Shown here piece by piece: positions 41,566-51,700 of a DNA stretch of 64,000 bases. The notes below the pieces were generated by a model. That model made no database searches and was not told the origin of the DNA. It was given only the letters and a program-made list of their open reading frames with translations. The stretch covers positions 186,001-250,000 of the forward strand of contig FODP01000002.1 of the NCBI GenBank assembly GCA_900110395.1. The letters are read 5' to 3'. Position numbers and translations under genes: made by a program. Source of the stretch: Rhodospirillales bacterium URHD0017. Its GTDB lineage: Bacteria > Pseudomonadota > Alphaproteobacteria > Reyranellales > Reyranellaceae. Position 1 is the first letter of the stretch, and each line of letters starts with the position of its first letter.

Positions 41566-41916
41566 ATGGACACAGCGAAAATCAAGGACTGGCACGCCCA
41601 CGTCTACTTCGATGCCATCACGACCGAACCCGCCCAGGCGTTGCGTGAGAAGATCGAGAAGGCGTTCACGATCGAGATGGGCCGCTTCCACGAGCGGCCG
41701 GTCGGCCCGCATCCACGCTTCAGCTATCAGGTGGCGTTCAAGAACGAGCAGCTGGCGCCGCTGTTGTCGTGGCTGGCGCTGAACCGCGGCGACCTCACGG
41801 TCTTCGTGCATCCCAACACCGGCCAGGACCTGGAAGACCATCGCGACCGCGCGATCTGGCTTGGCCAGCAAGTGCCGCTGGTGCTCGACATCTTCACCAG
41901 GAAGAAGGACTCATAA
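41566..41916 (+). CDS. DOPA 4,5-dioxygenase family protein
   Basis: A 116-residue member of the DOPA-dioxygenase family of small extradiol ring-cleaving enzymes. Conserved histidine-containing motifs are visible: WHAHVYFD near residue 9, VGPHPRFSYQVAF near 46, and FVHPNTGQDLEDHRDRAIWLG near 80. Bacterial members cleave catechol-type substrates such as DOPA or caffeate. It is followed without a gap by the CinA-type gene and 512 nt later by an HpaB-type hydroxylase, which could supply its catechol substrate. Confidence 0.85.
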   Translation: MDTAKIKDWHAHVYFDAITTEPAQALREKIEKAFTIEMGRFHERPVGPHPRFSYQVAFKNEQLAPLLSWLALNRGDLTVFVHPNTGQDLEDHRDRAIWLGQQVPLVLDIFTRKKDS

Positions 41917-42399
41917 ATGGATTCGCTCCTGCCGCTGGCCAAGAAGGTCGGCGAGAAACTGAAGGCCCGCAAGGAAACGGTCGGCGTCTCCGAATCGTCG
42001 GCCGGCGGCCTGATCTCAGCCGTGCTGCTCGCCGTGCCCGGCGCGTCGGCCTACTTCATGGGTGGCGCCGTGGTCTACACACGGCCCGCCGGTGAGGCCT
42101 TCCTGACCGCGACCCCGAGCAAGCGCAAAGGCATCCGTTCCTCGTCCGAGCCGTGGGCGACGCTCGCCGCCGAGCTGGTGCGCGAACGGCTGAACACGAC
42201 GTGGGGCCTCGCAGAGACCGGCGCGTCGGGGCCGACCGGCAATTCCTATGGCGATCCTGCGGGCCACACCTGCGTTGCCGTCGTCGGCCCCAAGGGCAAG
42301 ATCGCGCGTACGCTCCGCACCGGCTCAAGCGACCGCGTCGCCAACATGCGCGCCTTCGCGGCCGAGGCGCTCACGCTCCTGGACGAGCAGCTGACCTAG
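41917..42399 (+). CDS. CinA C-terminal domain (PncC-like) protein with altered active site
   Basis: A 160-residue protein with the nicotinamide-nucleotide amidase fold: SESSAGGLISAVLLAVPGASAYFMGG and ETGASGPTGNSYGDPAG. The usual Y-(S/T)-N-x-A-K segment, which supplies a conserved Lys, reads YTRPAGEAFL here, so the Lys is missing. The N-terminal Cys-Thr of ESCTGG is also changed to Ser-Ala. Amidase activity is therefore doubtful. The ATG follows the DOPA-dioxygenase stop directly, so the pair is co-translated. Confidence 0.75.
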   Translation: MDSLLPLAKKVGEKLKARKETVGVSESSAGGLISAVLLAVPGASAYFMGGAVVYTRPAGEAFLTATPSKRKGIRSSSEPWATLAAELVRERLNTTWGLAETGASGPTGNSYGDPAGHTCVAVVGPKGKIARTLRTGSSDRVANMRAFAAEALTLLDEQLT

Positions 42400-42428
42400 C
42401 GAGAGCACACGCAGCACGGAGCAGACGC

Positions 42429-43886
42429 ATGGGCGTGCGCACGGGTTCGCAGTTTCTCGAGGGCCTCCGCAAGACCAAGCGGGAAATCTGGGTCGACGGC
42501 GAAAAGATCGAGGATGTGACCGCGCACCCCAAACTGCGCGGCGGCGCGGAAAGCCTGGCCGCGATCTTCGACCGGCAGCACGACTATGCCGACGAATGCC
42601 AGTTCACCCATCCGCAAAACGGCCAGCCGACGAACATCAGCCACATGATCCCGCGCTCGCGCGAGGACCTGCGCCATCGCCATGCCGGCCTGGTGCGGCT
42701 GTCGGAGGGCTCCATGGGAATCATGGGCCGCACCCCCGACTACATGAACATGAAGTTCGCCGCCTTCGCTTCGGCGCCGCGCGTATGGGCCGGCGCCGAC
42801 GGACGCAACGCGCGCGGCGCGGAGAACCTCGTGACCTTCCAGCGCCGCCTGGCCGAGGCTGATCTTTCCCTCACTCACACGATCATCCAGCCGACCGTCG
42901 ACAAGCGGACCGATGCCCGGATCCTGGGCAACAAGGTGACGGTGCGAAAGGTCGGCGAGACGTCGGAGGGCATCGTCGTACGCGGCGCCAGGGTACTGGC
43001 CACCCTCGCCCCCTACGCCGACGAGCAGACTGTCTATCCGGGACAGCCGATTCCCGTCGGGGCGACCGAGTACGCGATCGCGTTCGCCGTTCCGCTCGAC
43101 ACGCCCGGCCTCAAGTTCCTGTGCCGCGATTCGGCCTCTGCGCCGGGCGCCGATCCGTTCGACAAGCCATTGTCGTCGCGCTTCGACGAGCAGGATGCCT
43201 TCTGCATCTTCGACGACGTGCTGGTGCCGTGGAATCGCGTCTTCATCGACGGCGACGTCGAGATCTACAACTCGATGCGCCAGACCGGCTACGCCATCAG
43301 CATGACCAGTCAGTCGACGATCCGGGCCCTGACCAAGCTCGAATTCGCCTACGGGCTCGCCACCCGCATGGCCGAGCTGATCGGCGACCATTCACCGGCG
43401 ACGATGGAGATGCTGGGCGAGATCGCGTGCTATGTCCGCCTGACCGCCAATGCCCTGGAGCTGTCGCTGGAACAGTCCGCCGAGCGCGAGGACGGAGTGT
43501 GGTTCCCGAACGGCGCCGTGCTCGAGCCCATGCGGTCGATGCTGGCCGTCTGGATGCCGCGCGTTGCCGAGATAATCACCCTGATCGGCAGCCACAACCT
43601 GCTGACGACGCCGAGCCGGGCTGAGCTGGACGATCCCAAGCTGCGGCCGCTGATCGACGAGATGCTGCACGGGGCCGACGGCGCGACGGCCGACGAGCGG
43701 GCCGCCGTGTTTCGCATGGCTTGGGATCTGGTCGGCTCGTCCCTGGGCGGACGCGGCTTTCTCTACGAGCGCTTCTACCTGACTTCAGCTGCCCGCAACA
43801 AGCAGATGCTCCACCAGCGCTTCTTCGACCGCACCCGCTCGCGGGCCCTGCTAGACGACATGCTGTCGCGATCGGGTCGGCCCTAA
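42429..43886 (+). CDS. 4-hydroxyphenylacetate 3-hydroxylase family protein (HpaB type)
   Basis: A 485-residue FADH2-dependent aromatic hydroxylase of the HpaB family. It begins TGSQFLEGLRKTKREIWVDG and contains THPQNGQPTNISHMIPRSREDL, TPDYMNMK, DEQDAFCIFDDVLVPWNRVF and SLGGRGFLYERFYL. Family members add an ortho hydroxyl to phenols and need a separate flavin reductase (HpaC), not found nearby; the flavodoxin-like protein at 35523 is not an obvious HpaC. Its stop overlaps the convergent DUF423 gene by 4 nt. The start ATG at 42429 is preceded by only a weak ribosome site. Confidence 0.88.
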   Translation: MGVRTGSQFLEGLRKTKREIWVDGEKIEDVTAHPKLRGGAESLAAIFDRQHDYADECQFTHPQNGQPTNISHMIPRSREDLRHRHAGLVRLSEGSMGIMGRTPDYMNMKFAAFASAPRVWAGADGRNARGAENLVTFQRRLAEADLSLTHTIIQPTVDKRTDARILGNKVTVRKVGETSEGIVVRGARVLATLAPYADEQTVYPGQPIPVGATEYAIAFAVPLDTPGLKFLCRDSASAPGADPFDKPLSSRFDEQDAFCIFDDVLVPWNRVFIDGDVEIYNSMRQTGYAISMTSQSTIRALTKLEFAYGLATRMAELIGDHSPATMEMLGEIACYVRLTANALELSLEQSAEREDGVWFPNGAVLEPMRSMLAVWMPRVAEIITLIGSHNLLTTPSRAELDDPKLRPLIDEMLHGADGATADERAAVFRMAWDLVGSSLGGRGFLYERFYLTSAARNKQMLHQRFFDRTRSRALLDDMLSRSGRP

Positions 43887-44284
43887 CCGGCGCCGGGTCT
43901 CATCAACGCAGCAAGGGCAAGAGCCGCCCAACCCAGGATGAAGGCGGCGCCGCCGATCGGCGCCACCGCGCCCATCCAGCGCGGGCCACCGAAGGCGAGC
44001 GCGTACAACGCGCCGGGAAAGAGCACGCTGCCGACCAGGAACAGCCACTGCGCGGCGAGGGCGACAGGAGCGTTCACCGTCGCGCTGCGCACAAGAACGA
44101 CCACGCCCATGATCGCGAGCGCATGGATGATCTGGTAGTGGCTGCCTGTCTGCAGCCATTCCCGTGCCTTGCGGCCGGCTTCGGTCGAAAGATCGAGGCC
44201 GTGCGCGGCGAAGGCGCCGAGGGCGACGGAGATCGCGCCGCTCAGCGCCGCGACGACGATCCATCCTTTCGCTGCAGCGCCCAT
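43883..44284 (-). CDS. DUF423 family small membrane protein
   Basis: A 133-residue protein with four hydrophobic segments. It carries the family hallmarks SGAISVALGAFAAHGL, QTGSHYQIIHALAI, FPGALYALAFGGPRW and APIGGAAFILGW. The function of the family (YgdD in E. coli) is unknown. It is 4 nt upstream of the SDR on the same strand when read in the direction of transcription, so it is the distal gene of the enoyl-CoA hydratase/SDR set. Confidence 0.88.
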   Translation of the reverse strand: MGAAAKGWIVVAALSGAISVALGAFAAHGLDLSTEAGRKAREWLQTGSHYQIIHALAIMGVVVLVRSATVNAPVALAAQWLFLVGSVLFPGALYALAFGGPRWMGAVAPIGGAAFILGWAALALAALMRPGAG

Positions 44285-44288
44285 GGAA

Positions 44289-45092
44289 CTACTGCGGCCG
44301 CGGCTGCGGCCGGCCGCCGGCCGTGATGCCGCCGTCGATCACCAGCTCCTGGCCGGTCATGTAGTTGGCGGTCTCGGTGCACAGGAACAGCACGCCGTTG
44401 GCGATGTCCTGCGCCTCGCCGACTCGGGTCAGCGGCACCATCAAGGCGGCGCGCTCGCGCGGATCGATCGGCGCGTTGCGGCGGTTGCCCTCGGCGCCAG
44501 TCGGGATCTTGCCCCAGATCGGCGTGGCGATGATGCCCGGGTGCACGGAGTTGCAGCGGATGTTGTCGTGGGCATGCTCCAGCGCCACCGACTTTGCCAG
44601 CAGCCGCACGCCGCCCTTGGTCGCCGAGTAGGCGGCGAGCCCGGGCGCGCCGCGCAAACCGGCGATCGACGACATCAGCACGATCGAGCCGCCGCCCGCC
44701 TTGCGCAGCGCCGGGATTGCATGCTTGATCGACAGGAAGACGCCATCGAGGTTGATCGCCTGCTGGCGCTGCCAGTCGGCGAGAGTCATGGTCTCGATCG
44801 GCGACATGACGCCGATGCCGGCGTTGGCCACCATGATGTCGAGCCGGCTGAAGTGCTTCTCCGCCTCGGCGATCACGCCGGGCCACGCCGCCTCCTCGCG
44901 CACGTCGTGATGCAGGTAGCGTGCCTTGCCACCAGCCTTCGTGATGCGCGCGACGACAGCCTTGCCCAGCGCGTCGTCGATATCGGTAATCAGCACCGAT
45001 GCGCCCTCACGCGCCAGCGTCTCCGAGCAGGCTTCGCCGATCCCGGACGCGCCGCCGGTGACGATGGCGGCCTTGCCGGCGAGCTGGGCCAT
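44289..45092 (-). CDS. SDR family oxidoreductase
   Basis: A 267-residue classical SDR. It has VTGGASGIGEA, VANAGIGVMSP, the Ser in LMSSIAGLRG and YSATK. Its ATG overlaps the last base of the enoyl-CoA hydratase stop, so translation is coupled. It may perform the 3-hydroxyacyl oxidation or a related step in the same degradation route. It ends in a Gly/Pro/Arg-rich tail. Confidence 0.88.
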   Translation of the reverse strand: MAQLAGKAAIVTGGASGIGEACSETLAREGASVLITDIDDALGKAVVARITKAGGKARYLHHDVREEAAWPGVIAEAEKHFSRLDIMVANAGIGVMSPIETMTLADWQRQQAINLDGVFLSIKHAIPALRKAGGGSIVLMSSIAGLRGAPGLAAYSATKGGVRLLAKSVALEHAHDNIRCNSVHPGIIATPIWGKIPTGAEGNRRNAPIDPRERAALMVPLTRVGEAQDIANGVLFLCTETANYMTGQELVIDGGITAGGRPQPRPQ

Positions 45093-45865
45093 CAGCGGCC
45101 CTTCCAATTGCCCGGGCGCTTCTCGGCGTAGGACTTCACGCCCTCCTTGAAGTCCTCGGTCTTGCGCGTCCAGTCCTGCTCGGTGAGCTCGCGCTCGGTC
45201 GCGAGCTCGGCGCCATCGGCAAAGCCACGGCGCATGGTCTCGCGCGTCGACATCACGGCGAGCGGCGCCGACTCGGCGATCTCGGCAGCGAGCTTCATCG
45301 CCTCCTTGCGCACGTCGGCCAGCGGCGCCAGCACGTCGGCCAGGCCCCATTCGACCGCCTGCTCGCCGCCGATGCGGCGGCCGGTCAGGAACATCAGGTT
45401 GGCGCGCTGCTGGCCGATCAGCCGCGGCAGGGTGAAGGTCAGCGAGAAGCCCGGGTGGAAGCCGAGCCGGGTGAAGTTGGCGGCAAAGCGCGCCTCGGGT
45501 GCTGCGACGCGGAAGTCCGGCATCAGGGCGAGGCCGAGGCCGCCACCGATCGCCGGCCCCTGGATGGCGCCGATGCTGGGCTTCCTGGAGCGGAACAGTC
45601 GGGTCGCCTCCTTGTAGAGGTGCTTGCCGCTTTCGGCCGAGCCGGTCTGCGGGTGGTTCTGGAAATCGGCGCCGGCGCAGAACGACTTGCCCTGGGCACA
45701 GAGCACGTAGGCGCGGATGTTGTTGTCGCGGTCGAACGCCTCGAAGGCGTCGGCGATCTGGTTGATCAGCGAATTGTCGAAGAAATTGTGCGGTGGCCGC
45801 TGGATTTCGACGATGCCGACATGACCTTCGTTGCTGACGCCGATATCCTTGAAGGTGGCGCTCAT
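45092..45865 (-). CDS. Enoyl-CoA hydratase/isomerase family protein
   Basis: A 257-residue crotonase-fold protein with the oxyanion-hole segments GKSFCAGADF and GPAIGGGLGLAL. The usual 'PE' active-site glutamate region reads FTRLGFHPG, so the first catalytic Glu of classical hydratases is not evident. Isomerase, thioesterase or another crotonase reaction is possible. The start at 45865 follows a G-rich site (GTGGGGGAAACGT). It is divergent from the 3-hydroxyacyl-CoA dehydrogenase. Confidence 0.85.
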   Translation of the reverse strand: MSATFKDIGVSNEGHVGIVEIQRPPHNFFDNSLINQIADAFEAFDRDNNIRAYVLCAQGKSFCAGADFQNHPQTGSAESGKHLYKEATRLFRSRKPSIGAIQGPAIGGGLGLALMPDFRVAAPEARFAANFTRLGFHPGFSLTFTLPRLIGQQRANLMFLTGRRIGGEQAVEWGLADVLAPLADVRKEAMKLAAEIAESAPLAVMSTRETMRRGFADGAELATERELTEQDWTRKTEDFKEGVKSYAEKRPGNWKGR

Positions 45866-45945
45866 ACGTTTCCCCCACGGGCTAATGATGAGCGACGATA
45901 TTGCCCCGCCGCCGGGGCGCCCGTCGAGTTGGGAGGAGAGCAAGA

Positions 45946-46887
45946 ATGTCGCAAAGCGAACGCCATGCCCCGGGTCATGCAGTCGTTGTGGGTGGCGGCA
46001 CGATGGGCGTGGGAATCATCGCCATGTTCCTGGGCGGCGGCTGGAAGGTGGACGTCGTGTCGCGCTCGGCATCGACGCGCGATGGCCTGCCCGACGCCTG
46101 CGCGCGCGCTCTCGCCGCCCTCGGCAAACCCATCGATACGTCAGGGCTCACGACCTATGCGACCTTGCCGGAAGCGTCATGGCAGGCGATCGACGTCGTC
46201 GTCGAGACCGTGACCGAGGACCTCGAGCTGAAGCGCCGGCTGTTCGCCGAGATGGAGGCACTGGCGACACGCAGCTGCGCCATCACCTCGAACTCGTCGA
46301 GCTTCCCGATCAGCGAGATCGCCAAAGACCTGAAGACGCAGGGCCGCATGATGGGCCTGCACTTCTTCATGCCGGCGCATCTCATCCCCTTGGTAGAGGT
46401 CGTGCGCTCGGTCCACACCGACGTGAAGCAGGCCGAGCGCGTCGGCGACATTATGCGCGCGCTGGGCAAGCGGCCGGTCCAGGTCAAGAAGGACGTGATC
46501 GGCTTTTTGGGCAACCGCATCCAGGGCGCCCTGATGCGCGAGGCGCTGTGGCTGATCGAGCAGGGCGTCGCCTCGCCCGAGGACATCGACGCCACGGTGC
46601 GACTGTCCTTCGGCTTCCGTTACGCCGCGGCCGGCCCGATCGTGCAGAAGGAGCATTCGGGCTGGGACACGACCTGCGCCGTCGCCAAGATCATCTGGCC
46701 CGACCTCAGCAATGCCGATGGCCCGCCGCCGGTTCTGCAGAAGAACGTCGATGAGGGCCGCATCGGCTTCAAGACCAAGCGCGGCTTCTTCGAGTGGGAC
46801 GACCAGTCGATCGCCAAGGAGCGCGCACGCTACGAGCGCGCGCTGCGCAAGTGCCTGGAGATCTTCAAGGAAGAAGGCATTCTCTAG
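45946..46887 (+). CDS. 3-hydroxyacyl-CoA dehydrogenase family protein
   Basis: A 313-residue NAD-dependent dehydrogenase. It has VVGGGTMGVGI for NAD, the catalytic Ser in SNSSSFPIS and the His in GLHFFMPAHLIPLVEVV, and the C-terminal helical domain begins near GFLGNRIQGALMREA. A role in beta-oxidation or L-carnitine-type oxidation is possible. The ATG at 45946 has a strong GGGAGGAGAG. It is divergent from the enoyl-CoA hydratase with 80 nt between starts, suggesting joint control. Confidence 0.88.
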   Translation: MSQSERHAPGHAVVVGGGTMGVGIIAMFLGGGWKVDVVSRSASTRDGLPDACARALAALGKPIDTSGLTTYATLPEASWQAIDVVVETVTEDLELKRRLFAEMEALATRSCAITSNSSSFPISEIAKDLKTQGRMMGLHFFMPAHLIPLVEVVRSVHTDVKQAERVGDIMRALGKRPVQVKKDVIGFLGNRIQGALMREALWLIEQGVASPEDIDATVRLSFGFRYAAAGPIVQKEHSGWDTTCAVAKIIWPDLSNADGPPPVLQKNVDEGRIGFKTKRGFFEWDDQSIAKERARYERALRKCLEIFKEEGIL

Positions 46888-46892
46888 GTCTT

Positions 46893-46968
46893 GTCGTCCT
46901 GAGCGTCAGCGAAGGACCTCATCGCCGCTTGCAACCGGCACGAGATCCTTCGCGTCGCTCGGGATGAC
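46893..46968. repeat. Intergenic palindromic repeat, family A (copy 4)
   Basis: The ends gtcgtcctgagcgtcagcgaag and cttcgcgtcgctcgggatgac match the family. The core gacctcatcgccgcttgca is identical to copy 3 at 13523. It lies between convergent genes and may end both transcripts. Confidence 0.8.
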
Positions 46969-46974
46969 AGCGCG

Positions 46975-48552
<1,578 letters not shown>

Positions 48553-48718
48553 TGGAAATAAGTCCTTTTCGCCGCCGGGCGTGCCGTTCGGGCACGCGTG
48601 TGGAGCGGCTTTTGGCCCGTTCCCGCGCGCGGCTGGGACGGCTCTTGTTTTGGGGATTGTCTCGGGATGAGGCGCCGTCGAATGAGAGGCGCGTCGCGCG
48701 ATCGCGAGAAACCTTTGT

Positions 48719-48740
48719 CAGCCCGCAAACCAGCGGGCTG
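48719..48740 (-). promoter_or_regulatory. 5'-leader hairpin of the helicase mRNA
   Basis: Perfect 8-bp arms cagcccgc / gcgggctg with a 6-nt loop are placed at or next to the predicted transcript start. A stem at the very 5' end can protect an mRNA from decay or respond to temperature. The role is inferred. Confidence 0.45.
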
Positions 48741-48745
48741 ACGCG

Positions 48746-48774
48746 TATATGATTGTGCGGCGCAACGAAGTCAA
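48746..48774 (-). promoter_or_regulatory. Sigma-70-type promoter for the DEAD-box helicase
   Basis: On the minus strand a -35 box TTGACT (48774-48769) and a -10 box CATATA (48751-48746) are separated by exactly 17 nt. Transcription from ~48739 would give a leader of about 187 nt before the ATG at 48552. Confidence 0.65.
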
Positions 48775-48823
48775 GCGACGGTAACAAGTCGCGCCGCGGG
48801 CGGCAGCCCGCGACCGAAAACGA

Positions 48824-50518
48824 TCAGTTGCGCGCCTTCTTGCGCAACAAACGCCCCGGCAGGTTGCCCGTCGGCTCATTGTCGCGCAGCAGCACCTGGC
48901 CATTCACGATCGTCGCGTGCATGCCGTCGCACTTCTGCTTCAGCCGCTTGGCGCCGGCCGGCAGGTCGGACACGACCTCGGGCATGCGCGGGCCGACCGT
49001 GTCGGGATCGAACACGACGATGTCGGCGGCCATGCCTTCGCGCAACAGGCCGCGATCGTGGAAGCCGAACTGGGTGGCGGTGTCGTTGGTGATCAGCTTC
49101 ACCGCCTCCTCGAGCGTGAACGCCTGCTTCTCGCGCACCCAATGGCTCAAGAGATGCGTCTGCAGCGAGGAGTCCATGATCTGCGAGACGTGGGCGCCGG
49201 AGTCGGAGAAGGTCACGACCGAGCGCGGATGCTTCATCAGCTCCAGCGCCTCGGCCTGGTCCTCGTTGGCGATCGGCTGGACCATGAAGAACTTCATGTC
49301 GCGTTCCAGCGCCATGTCGATCATCAGGTCGACGGGATGAGTGTTCTTCTGGCGCGCCAGCTCGGCCATGCTCTTGTGCGGGCCCGTCATGTCGGTCAGG
49401 GCATAGATCCAGTCCCACTTCGGCGGCCGCGCTTCGGCGCCGAGCACAACCGGGCCCTCGTAGGGTTTCGACGCGATCTCGACCAGCCTGCGGCGCTTGT
49501 CGGCGTCGAGCAGCCACTGCTTCTGCTCGCCGACCGGCAGCTTGCGCATGTCGCGCCACATTTCCCACTTGTCGAACGGCAACTGCGTTTCGAAGGAGAG
49601 CAGCACGTTCAGCGCCCGGCTGTGCACCTGGGCGAACATGCGCCCGCCCTGCCGGCAGGTGCGCTCGATGATGTCGAAGGTGGTGCGCCAGCTGCCCGGA
49701 TTGGTGCGCCGGCTGAACAGGCCGAAGGTGATCGGCCGCCCGCTCTCGATGGCGAGCTTGCTCAGCCCCTCATAGTAGGCGCGCGCCTTGTCGCCTTCGG
49801 CACCGCGAGGCTCGCCGGCGACCTCCACCATGCCCGCGCCCATCGCCTTGACGAGCGTCTCGAACTCTTCCCAGGTGGCGAGCCGGCTCGCCACCGGCTT
49901 GTCGTCCGAGGTCATGTGGCTGGCGCTGCGCGTGGTCGAGAAGCCGTGCGCACCGGCCGCGATCGATTCCTTGGTGTGATGCACCATCGCCCTGAGATCG
50001 TCCTCGGTGGCTTGGTCGGTGAAGGCGCGCTGGCCCATCACGTAGGTGCGCAAGGCGCAGTGGCCCATGTAGCCCGCGTAGTTGATGCCCTTGGGCAGCG
50101 AGTCCAGCACGTCCAGAAACTCGGGGAAGGTCTCCCAGCGCCACTTGATGCCGGCCTTCATCGCCGCCCGGCTGATGTCCTCGGCGCGCTCGAGGTTGCG
50201 CATCACCAAGTCGGCCTCGGCTTCGCGGCAGGGCGCAAGCGTGAAGCCGCAGTTGCCCATCAGCACCGTGGTCACGCCCTGGAAGCAGGAGCTGGTGCCG
50301 ATCGGGTCCCAGAAGATCTGCGCGTCCATGTGGGTGTGGCCGTCGACGAAGCCCGGCGAGACGACACGACCCTCGGCGTCCATCGTCTCCTTGGCACCGC
50401 CGTTGATGCGGCCGATCTCGGCGATCTTGCCGTCAATGACACCGATGTCTGCACGATAACGCGGTAGTCCGGACCCATCGACGATCATGCCGTTCTTGAC
50501 GACGAGGTCGAATGCCAT
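48824..50518 (-). CDS. N-acyl-D-amino-acid deacylase-like amidohydrolase
   Basis: A 564-residue metal-dependent amidohydrolase of the D-aminoacylase family. It opens LVVKNGMIVDGSGLPRY and has the metal motif GFVDGHTHMDAQ. MGNCGFTLAP supplies the Cys ligand position, TFSDSGAHV lies near the C-terminal metal Asp, and it closes with the composite beta-sandwich (ADIVVFDPDTVGPR). It hydrolyses an N-acyl-D-amino acid or a related amide. It is monocistronic, divergent from the LLM gene at 50633. Confidence 0.88.
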   Translation of the reverse strand: MAFDLVVKNGMIVDGSGLPRYRADIGVIDGKIAEIGRINGGAKETMDAEGRVVSPGFVDGHTHMDAQIFWDPIGTSSCFQGVTTVLMGNCGFTLAPCREAEADLVMRNLERAEDISRAAMKAGIKWRWETFPEFLDVLDSLPKGINYAGYMGHCALRTYVMGQRAFTDQATEDDLRAMVHHTKESIAAGAHGFSTTRSASHMTSDDKPVASRLATWEEFETLVKAMGAGMVEVAGEPRGAEGDKARAYYEGLSKLAIESGRPITFGLFSRRTNPGSWRTTFDIIERTCRQGGRMFAQVHSRALNVLLSFETQLPFDKWEMWRDMRKLPVGEQKQWLLDADKRRRLVEIASKPYEGPVVLGAEARPPKWDWIYALTDMTGPHKSMAELARQKNTHPVDLMIDMALERDMKFFMVQPIANEDQAEALELMKHPRSVVTFSDSGAHVSQIMDSSLQTHLLSHWVREKQAFTLEEAVKLITNDTATQFGFHDRGLLREGMAADIVVFDPDTVGPRMPEVVSDLPAGAKRLKQKCDGMHATIVNGQVLLRDNEPTGNLPGRLLRKKARN

Positions 50519-50632
50519 GGCGATCCTCCGGCTATTTCTCCCAACGTACCCTTCCGCAGAGTGGGGTCAATCGCTGGCGACTGCATGGCTGCCGTCCTAG
50601 GATCGCAATCAACGAGGAAAGCGCGAGGAAAC

Positions 50633-51700
50633 ATGGAATTCGGCGTCCTTTTCACATCGCATCCGAATCCCCAGGAAGAGCCTTATCCCCATCGCGACGT
50701 GCACCAGCGCACGACTGACGAGGTCATCGAGGCCGAGCGGCTGGGCTACGACACGGCCTGGATCGCCGAGCATCACTTCGCCACCAGCTACGGCATCATG
50801 CCGGACTGCTTTGCCTACATGGCTTACCTTGCGGCCAAGACCAGCCGCATCAAGATCGGCGCCGCCGTCATCACGCTGCCGCTCTACGACCCGATCCGCG
50901 TCGTCGAGAACACCTCGTTCGTCGATATCCTGTCCAATGGCCGCGTACGGCTGGGTGTCGGCTCGGGCTACCGGCCCTACGAGTTCGAGGGACTGGGCCG
51001 CGACTTCGACAATCGCCGCGACATCGTCGAGGAGTCGATCGGCCTGATGTTCGATGCCTGGCACCGGCATCGCTGGGACCACAAGGGCAAGTACTACAAG
51101 GGCACCGTGAAGGAGCCCTATGAGATGCTGCCACATCCCATCCAGATGCCACATCCGCCGCTCTACATGGCGGGTGGCACCGATCGTTCGATCGGATACT
51201 CGGGCCGCAACGGCTTTGGCCTGATGCTCTCGACCTTGCCCGGCATCGAGACGCTGGCGGCGCAGACCGCGTTGTACAAGCGCGAGCTGGCGACAGCGTC
51301 GGCGGAGCGGCGCAAGAACCCGGCGGCAGGCGAGATCGACATCGCCCGCTGGGTCTATATCGCCGACACCGATGCAGCAGCGCGCGCCGAGACCGAAGAG
51401 GCGATCGTGCGCCACATCTCGCATTTCGGCGGCTCGGGCACTGGCGGCTATCTCGGCTCGGTCTCCGAGAAGGGCGCCGCCATCAAGTATGACGACCTCG
51501 CCTCGACCTTGCTGCACGGCTCGGCCGAGACGGTGATCGCCCGGCTGCGCGAGATGCAGGTGAAGACCGGCATGACCTCGCTGCTGCTGCACTATCCGCC
51601 CTACTATGGGCGCGAGAAGACGATGAAGAGCCTGAGACTGTTCGCCGAGCGCGTGATCCCGGCCTTCCGGCCGCCGGCGCGGCGGGCGGCGGCGGAGTGA
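50633..51700 (+). CDS. LLM class flavin-dependent oxidoreductase
   Basis: A 355-residue luciferase-like monooxygenase. The ATG at 50633 follows GCGAGGAAAC. Features are FGVLFTSHPNPQEEPYPHRDVH, WIAEHHFATSYGIMPD, AAVITLPLYDPIRVVE and MAGGTDRSIGYSGRNG. It needs reduced FMN from a partner. Its stop overlaps the GTG start of the EamA-type exporter (GTGA), so the two are co-translated, perhaps oxidation of a compound and export of the product. Confidence 0.9.
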   Translation: MEFGVLFTSHPNPQEEPYPHRDVHQRTTDEVIEAERLGYDTAWIAEHHFATSYGIMPDCFAYMAYLAAKTSRIKIGAAVITLPLYDPIRVVENTSFVDILSNGRVRLGVGSGYRPYEFEGLGRDFDNRRDIVEESIGLMFDAWHRHRWDHKGKYYKGTVKEPYEMLPHPIQMPHPPLYMAGGTDRSIGYSGRNGFGLMLSTLPGIETLAAQTALYKRELATASAERRKNPAAGEIDIARWVYIADTDAAARAETEEAIVRHISHFGGSGTGGYLGSVSEKGAAIKYDDLASTLLHGSAETVIARLREMQVKTGMTSLLLHYPPYYGREKTMKSLRLFAERVIPAFRPPARRAAAE

